Assembly: GCF_047495875.1 (NCBI RefSeq)
Contig: NC_092467.1
Location: 18,743,066-18,807,065, forward strand
Length of the DNA stretch: 64,000 nt
Source: Pithys albifrons albifrons
Lineage: Eukaryota; Chordata; Aves; Passeriformes; Thamnophilidae
Direction of reading: 5' to 3'
Positions 15,101 to 24,100 of this stretch are shown piece after piece. A program made the position numbers and the translations under genes. The notes under the pieces are model-generated. The model was not told the origin of the DNA. It was given only the letters and a program-made list of their open reading frames with translations, and searched no databases. Each line of letters opens with the position of its first letter. Position 1 is the stretch's first letter.

Positions 15101-18100
15101 CAGACGCAGAGCAGCAGCTTTAGGAGCCTATTCGAACAGCTACTTTATTTTTCTAAATATTTCTATAGAAGATAACATTGGACATGAGCAGTTTGCTCTA
15201 AATGAAATGGATCAGGAAAGTAACAAGATAACAGCACTTACTGGCAGCCATGTAAGAGTACTTGTGGGCAGTAACATAGCTCAAGATATAGTTGATTGTA
15301 ACTCAGTAAATATGGTTTTTTGTAATCAGAGTACTTAAGTTTCCACCGTTTTTAGTGCATCAACTTTCATGTTAAAGAATGTATGTGGGCTTTCCAACCA
15401 CAACATTACAAATTACTCAAATACTTACCTCATTGATTTTATTGCAATGTGCACTCAATATTTAGAAAGAGTATCACCACGATCTTTTGGATATTTGATA
15501 GGGCTGTTTGCTAAGCAACTTTAAACCAGGATATGTCACAAGGGTTTTCTTCATATTGAAAAACACAGCGGGCTAATAAGTTCTTTGCTTGTTTACAGGG
15601 ATATATTGGCCCTGTTGGTCAAGAAGGCATAACAGGTCCAGCTGGCAGGCCTGTAAGTTTCCCTTCATTTTTGTGTTAATTTGTTTTGATGTACTGTTTT
15701 TAAATAATCTTTTGCAGTTAGCAACCCTCTAATTTTTTCTGTTTGCAAAGAGCAACTAGCAGGACCTCCTTTTTTTTATACCATGCTGGTGAGTTAGTGT
15801 GTGTGACTCCAGCATCTGTAATACATACATGAAAAAAAATTACAAAAGCCACTGATAAAAAAGTCATTGCAATCACCTTCTGTCCAAGTACAGTATACAG
15901 AGAGCATGTCTACAAGGGCAGCAAGCAAGTCAAGATGTAGAAGAGCACATAGTAACTGCCACCTGGATATTCATTCTCATCCTTAGATCTATCTAGAGAG
16001 TATCACATTCGGTTACAATATAGTTTATTTTTTATTTGTTGTGGTCTGAACTGTCCAGACTACCCCTCTAGACACTCTGAGAGAACCTGTGAGCCATTGT
16101 ATGGGTATTCCAGGTGCTGGTGAGAACCCCGTTACAATTCAAACATTATCTCAGCCCTTTTGACAACCTTCAGTGCACCTCAGGTTCCCTGCAGTGGGGA
16201 AGGTCTGTCCTCATTCCTGTGGCTCTTATCTGCAGACTACCCAACTACAGAAGGTAGTTGTAGAAGCTAGTTTTAGATGTAGAATGAATGAGAATATCTA
16301 AAAATTGAAATAATCATAAAAACAACAAATATACAATAAAAGTAATAAATACAAATATTTACGAGTGAAAAAGAAAGAAAGGGAATGTTCTTTCTGTAAT
16401 TCTTTCTGCTTGTTGGGAAAACCAATAGTTTAAGTCTTGCTCTATTCTCTTCAGTTGCTCCGAGGAGAAAAACTTTACAGTTTGCATCAGTATGAAGGCT
16501 TTTAGTAGACTTCATATAGAATATAATAGTTTTCCATTATCATTAAGAAAACATTATAGTTGAGTATTACTTCTATGTGTTATGAAATGCAGCCACAAGA
16601 TACAAAATTCTTCCAGGAAAGAATTATAAGGTTGTTGCCATCCTTGGAAACACAGTTTAAGTGCCAAACCAGCCAAAATTGCTATGTGGACTGAAAAATA
16701 CCACTTAGTCTGATTGTGAGAGGAGAACTAACAGCGTAATAAACATCTATGGGATAAATGGATTTCTTCAGTGACAGAGAGTACCGAGTTTTATTCTCTA
16801 CTCTTAAAATGGTGAAGCAGTGATGTACTACAGTGGATGGAATTGTGGGGAATACATCTGATTGACAAGGACAACACAGGTAGTTAAAATTAGTGAGAAA
16901 AACCACATTTGCAAGCTGAAGAAAACAGCTTTCCACATGCAGGAATTACAAGATGTTTTCACACAATTTGGTTTTCTAGTAGTACAAAAAAATTAATCTC
17001 CTAGAGTTGTAAATACTTCCACAGATGAGACTGGACTTTTCTTGGGAGCAGTATAACTCTGATCGATATTAATCTGCTTATTTCAGTCCTAGGCAGCTGG
17101 AAAGTGTAGTGGAATAATGGCTTCTCTTTCTTATAGGGTCCAAGAGGTCAAAAGGGCACAAGGGGCGAAATGGTAAGATGAAACAACTGCTGTGCTTTCA
17201 TATTTTTGGCTGTGTAAACTTTATTCATGTGGAATGCTGAATGTACTCTTGTGTGCTCTGAATGGCAGGCAGTTGTGTTGTGCTCCTGCAGAGCACTGGC
17301 CAAGAATGCTGGTAGCATGTGTCAAAAGTCTGACCTTTTCTTGTTTAAGTTAACTTACGTAGGTGTGACCAGTGGGGGTGAGTTTTGGGCAGTGTGGCCC
17401 CGATCATACAGCAGGTACATACTCCAAATCTGTCCTAGTTCAGAGCTGAAAGAAAAACCATTCATCCCATTTGTTGTCAGTGCCCCAGTGACTCCCAGCA
17501 TGTATGCATGTGTTCAGAGATCTGTGTCATCTTGTCCAGAGGGGGAGAAGCTCAGGAGAAGCCTAGGCCTGGGGATGAGTGTCTGTCCAAGGTGTGCCAG
17601 TTGTAGGAACAGGAGGAAACATTGATGGGTTATGAATTTCCTGTCTTTCCTTTTTCAGTAAGAATATTGCAGTAGTTGTTGTTCATTAATAAATGTTGGT
17701 TTTCTTTTTAAAATTGTGTTGGAGTCAGTCCCCAATTAATAATGGCTCTGGTGAAAAGCAACTGAGTTATCACATTTACAGCAAATGTGAACACAAAGTT
17801 GCTATCTATGATATTACTTTATATGGCAGATGTATTAGTTTCTTTTTCAGTAATCAGCAGATTTATCTTAATATCAGATATTATCTTGTTCCTGTTACTC
17901 TTAACCCTGCCTTTCACCCCATCTCACTTAAAATTATTTAGTTTCACTTACCTTGTTGTATTTTGCTTTTAGAAGTCACCTATAAAAATCCAATCTAACT
18001 GCCTTATAAAAGATTTGAAAAATAGAACAAAAGTATTCCTTATAGTGTCTTAAAGAATTAAACCTTGGAACTAAGCTTCCTGTACATATCTTGGAGAACT

Positions 18101-21100
18101 TTCTTCTTTGATTCTAATGCTCTTGAGGTATCTGCTATCTCAGAATAGGAGGAAAACTAGTTTCTTAATTTGTGCTGTTATTGTCTATCTTGACTGTCTT
18201 TTTCTACTGTTTGTTCATAAGAATTATTATGACAGCATAGAGTTAAAATGCTGCCACTTAAAAAAAATAATAAAAGTCATTCAAGATAGTGAACAAGAAG
18301 CATCTGTTTCCATTATTGGTGCTAGTGCTAGAGATGTTGTTTCCTAAATAAGTTCTTGAGTTTTATCAAGATGAATTAACCTAGTAAGTGTTTTCAGAAG
18401 AAGCATGTTTCACTTTAAATCATATACAGTGGCATTAATTTCTCCCAAGAAAGTGATTTATTTCCAACCATTTTCAGATACAAAGGAGAGAAAGTTATTT
18501 TAATCCAACTGTGCATTCCGAGCTTTAATTAATGACTCTAAAATTTACACTGGTGTTCTTCCTAGAATCACATAGGTTTTAATCTTTTTGTGGTAGTCCA
18601 AGTTTTAGGTGTATTTTTTAGTCTGTAAGGGTTACAGTGTTCATTACTAGAAAGAAATGTCCTTTTATCCCCTAAAAAAAAGAATGTAAAATCATGTCTC
18701 CTTATTGAAGTCAGTGGTGAAAAAAGGCTCATGTCCTGTAGTCTATTTCTGGAGAGTAAGAAACAGAGTTGATTGAAAAATCTTAATCAAATTAATCACT
18801 AATTATCAAAATTATTTTTCAATTCAGTATATTCATATTGCTGTGATTGAAACATTTAGAAAACCATAGATTACAAGTAGGAATATTGTTGCATAATTCT
18901 GACATTTCTGAAAGTGTGTTTTCATTTTCTTAATGTTTTTTCTTTCATGGAATGTCACCTAATCAGTTATGATACACAATCATAGGATAATCCACATTGT
19001 AAGGCATCTCAAGACATTTAAACAGGAAGCTGATGTAGAAAAGAATGAGGTCTGAAATTGGAACACGTCACTCAGGGCTTTATTAAGCCAAGTCTTGGAA
19101 ACTCCCAAGGATGGAGATTGAATAATCTCCATGGGCAATGCATTCTAGTCTGTGAGTATCTTCAAGCTGAAAAAAGATAGGATATGATAAGGCATAATCT
19201 TTAATTTTCTATTATCATATTTTGTTTTATGGTTGCAATCATAATGCCAGCTAATAAACCATATTGTATATCAGACTATTATACTGAAGGATGTTATTAG
19301 GCTTTACACATTTTGAGATATGGTGATGTAACATCAAAATTAAAAAATGGTCAAGGAAAGCTCAACATTTGTAATTTTTTTAAAAATGCTTTCTTCCAAA
19401 ATTTCAGAATTCTTGGATAATATGGAAGTCCATGAGATTGCTCATGTTTTCATGTATTATTGCATGTAAAATCAGGGCCTTGCAGTATTAGAAAAAGATT
19501 GAGACTTTGGCCTTTTGACTTGTCGAGGTGATTAAAAAATTAAAGAGCACACTGAAAGTAAATGGTTTAGTCTGCTTTTGTTTTTTGAACTGGAATTACA
19601 CTTTTCACACTTAAATTCTAATGCGATCAAAGGGTAAATTAAGTAGATTTGTAAAGGTAATCCTGTACATTCCAGTAAAACATTTAGCAATTAACTCAGT
19701 CCATGAAAAGTGTAATTTAACCTTAATTTGATGCTCTGCAGCAGAAAGAAAAAACATTGGTAAAATCCCTACAGGATTTTCAACACACTCTATGCAGTTT
19801 CATTATATTTAATGGTTTGTAAAGATAATTGATATAGCTCTCTGAAGTTCTAATGCATTTAAGTAGTTCACAAATAGAATTCAGTATTTATTTTTTTCCC
19901 ACATGGGTTTCCCTGGCAAGAAGACAGTGAATCAAGACAGATAGCATTCCTTTTCTGCAAAATACCTTAAGTCATTGGAACAATGCAGAGTTTTGTTTTC
20001 AAAACATTATTTTAGCTCAGAAACCACTATAAATTTGAACTGTTCTTGTCCCAAGACTTTTTGAGTCTTAAAACTGTGACACATGCCAAGAACACAGAAC
20101 ATTAACTGAAGCATTCAGTCATCTGAAAAATCTACTGGAATGTCTAAATCTCAGCACTCAGAACAATGACATCTATTCATCAGAGCGCAGTGGTTACTTA
20201 GGGACAAACTGTTGAAGACTTTGTGCGTTGCCTTGACTTGGCATTTGCGTGATCAAGTCCTGAACCAAGATAAATATACTCTCACAATGTCAAATTTGTT
20301 TCTCAAGTTACTTTTTCACACTTTAATTTTGTATTAAAAATACTTTGCCAAGCATGATCAGGTAGTTCAGTAATATATTCACATGAGACTGAAGGTATCC
20401 TGGAGCAGTCTAACAGCACCTGAGCAGCTGCTCTGATTAATTAAATGTGAACTCAGCCTTCCCAGCTGGCAAAGAAGTGTGACACTATGAAACCCAATTG
20501 ATTTTCAGCAACTGAGGAACTAGTCCAAAACACTCAATATAATCTTTGCAAACTCATATCAGTTTTGTAATAATGAATAGCAACAATAATATTTTATGTG
20601 TATTTACTAGTAGTGGGATTCAAATAAAATTTCAAGCTGGGCAATAATGCAACTCAGAAGAGTAAAGGGAAGCTAGATGCTTGACACAGAACTGACAGGG
20701 ATTTCTATGCTACTGGTAATACCTATGCTAAAATTACTTATTCTTACAGTCCTTTCTTTGGGTGTGAGTGGAGGAAACATAAATAAATAAGGTCAGGATG
20801 TATCAGCTGAGAATCCCTGGAGCTTATGTTGTTAAGGTCATCTTGGTTAAGTATCACAAGATCATCTATCTAAACATCCAGAAATTGCTTCAATTTTGAA
20901 TCTCCTCTGTTCTTCAATGAATGCATGTAAAACATCGATCTTGGCCTCAAAGCCATTTGCAGTCTATCATTATAGCCTTGCTGGCACAGATGTGGTGCTA
21001 GGAATCACATGATGGCTCTCACTTTTCACACCCTTCATAATCTGTGATTTAAAAAATACTTAAATGTAAACAAGAGATGTTAATGTATAACTGTTGCATG

Positions 21101-24100
21101 TTATCTCTGTTTCTTCTAGGGTCCTCAGGGACTGCAGGGCCAGCCAGGGCCACCTGTAAGTGCGTTAAAAAAAATGTGTTATTTTTCCATTGTGATTAAA
21201 CATGGATTTAATTATGTAAAGATGGGGAGCACCTAATATCTGTTTTTCTCATTTTCCAGGGACCACCTGGACCTCCAGGACCAAGGGTAAATTCTGTAAA
21301 AACTGTAACCTACAGCACAGTGCTATTTTGAAAGTGAAAATAGCAGGATCCGCCTCAAATGCATTGCTTGTTCCATCGATGTACCTGAAACGCACATACA
21401 TCTTTCTACAACCTCCATCAGTACAGCAGTACATTTTTTTTTTAACCTTCTGTTCTACACTGTCAGTTCTGTTCTGCCATGCTGGGGAGCCCTCAAGAGG
21501 CAACCATCACAGACATGCTCATACTGTTGACATCATTTAACCTTGTCAAATGTTTTTCCTCCTGTATTTGGACACGCTGAAAGTCAACAACAGAAAGTTT
21601 TGTGCTATTTCTTGCTCAGATGTGATAGATGGACAGACAGACAGATAGATGCACATACATGCACTAGTTAGAATAGAGTCAATATCTGAAGGGTCCTAAA
21701 GCTGTAATGATGTCTGTAATCTGAGAACAAACTGCAAGAACCAAATGCTTGTGTGCGTGATTTAATTCTTTAAAATAATACCAGCATTTTGTCTGGATCT
21801 GGTACGTGTCACACAAAGAGCAGAGAATGAAGATACACAAGAAAGAGGAGGTTTGTCAGTCTTGGTACTTCTTAATTCATCATGAAGAGTGATCCATCAG
21901 CTGCTGATATCTGATTCAGATATTCTTTGTGGGCTTCTTTATAAAGGAATGACACCTTTTTCACCCTTAGCTGGATTGGTTTGCTTAAGGATATTATAGA
22001 AAATGAGAGGAATAAGTGGGGACATTAATCTATAGCAACTGTTGCAGTATCTTTTCTCCAGGTTCCAGGACTAGGATCATTAAATGGGGTATGGGCGTAC
22101 TAATAAAAATCAAATATGCTTTTTCTGTATGCATGCTTGCATTTTTTGGAAAGGAAATGAAGGATCCTATTTTCAATGTGTTTACAGTTATTTTCTAAAA
22201 ATAACAAAGCTATGTTGCTACAGTGTTCAAAGAATTTACCACTTGCATTTTTTAATATTCTTTTTCATCTTTTTAAATTCTGAAATACCTGTTTTTTAGA
22301 AACAAGTGGACCTCAATGCTGCTGTTCAAGCTTTGTTTGAGTCAAATGCTGCCCTGCAGATGGAGGTAATATGTTTCAATGTATTTACATTGTCATACAG
22401 GTATGCAATTATAATTCTATTTTTTTAGGACAGGACAGGGCTTATTTCCAAAGATTTAGTTTAAAATGAATCATTGATAGCAAGTAATTATTGTAGAATA
22501 TAATTCACCATGCTAGCATTTATAAGATATAATTGAAATAAAACTAAGAAAACCAGCAATACTTCTACCTTTTTGTCATGATTGGTTGTAATGGAAATTT
22601 GCTGACTATCACACATAGCAGACTGTAGCTGTTCAGCCACAGATATTAAAAGCAGCATTTAGAGTTTGATAAAAAAATAATAATGACATATATGTGTATG
22701 GCCACATTGGTTGCAAGAAAATGTATTCACATTTTTATGTTAATATCTCATAATGACAAATTTGCATGATCTAATCCTGCCTGCAACATCACTGCTTTGA
22801 CAATTTTAATAAAATGTACTGATTTGTTTATTGGGATATATTATTCTTACCCTGCTTTATATGGCCAATTGTGTTCTATAAATACTTCAATTCTGTCTGG
22901 CTACTCAATGGCCAATTGACTGTTACTGCGTGTACTGTTGTTGCAATACTTGTTTGTGGTAACACATTTGCTAATGGCCCTTGGCAGAAATACCAGAATA
23001 CTGAAGTAACTTTACTAGATCACAGTACAGAGATATTCAAAACGCTCCACTACCTTAGCAATTTACTGCACAGCATCAAGAACCCTCTTGGTACACGGGA
23101 TAACCCCGCACGCATCTGCAGGGATTTGCTTAATTGTGAACATAAAGTATCAGATGGTAAGTGACCACTTCCACTAAAGCTTGAACACAAGTAGCTTTGA
23201 AATGTGTTGCTTCCAAATGTTACTTTCTGCATTAAAATTCTGATGTGTAGATTTTTTTGATAGATTCTGTTGTAGTGTGCCTGTCACAATGGTCTTTATT
23301 TCATCTTTAAGATGCAATCTCTGAATTTTAAAGGGGGAAATACATAGCTATCTAATATTACATAGATTTTAGAGACAGATTACATGTATCAGTAAACAGA
23401 GGTATCCATAAAATTTGAAACTGAATCCAATTTTGTAATTAAAAAGTTTTTGAAGTATTTATAATCTTGCAATGAATTCTTTGTGGATCAGATTCTAGAT
23501 TCCTAATGAGAAAATTGTATACAATACACTGCCACTGCCAGATACACTGACCATTGTTGTATCCCAGATGTTCTTGAATCAGTCTATCAAATAGAAACAC
23601 CCCCATATTGAAACCTGTCATGTCATTGTAATTGTAATCATAGTTGGATGGTTATTATATTCTTGCTCAGTATTATAGTAGTGAAAACACTTTCATGTAC
23701 TTTTTTTTTCCCTTGTGAAGCTATGGTGAGAATATATGTAATACTTGCAAAGAAGCATTGAATATTTTAGTAAGTTGTTTATTAGAAATTGTATTTTGGT
23801 TTTATTTTTCATCTAAAATTATATACTAATAGGAAAATACTGGATTGACCCAAATATTGGATGTCCTTCTGATGCCATTGAAGTTTTCTGCAACTTCACT
23901 GCAGGTGGTCAGACATGTTTAATGCCGCTGTCTGTGACAAAGGTATGCATTGCTTCTAGAGAGACTCTGTCTGTGCTTGAACTCTAACTAATGCATGCTT
24001 ATTTAGTCAGCTCATGAAAAGGTGCTAGATGGCGGGGGGTGGATGGAGTGGTTTACCGTGGATCTTTCTGAAAGTCCATTATATATTCAGTTACAAAAGT

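Noticed and set aside
14982..15338. 118-codon frame between collagen exons
   Set aside because: It lies in a collagen intron, shows no Gly-X-Y or known domain, and adding it would not fit the phase-0 exon pattern with proper splice sites.
17227..17625. 132-codon, cysteine-rich frame in a COL24A1 intron
   Set aside because: The cysteine spacing matches no domain I know, and there are no flanking splice signals joining it to the gene.
21623..21650. Short GACA/GATA microsatellite in a COL24A1 intron
   Set aside because: Too short and common to be worth listing.
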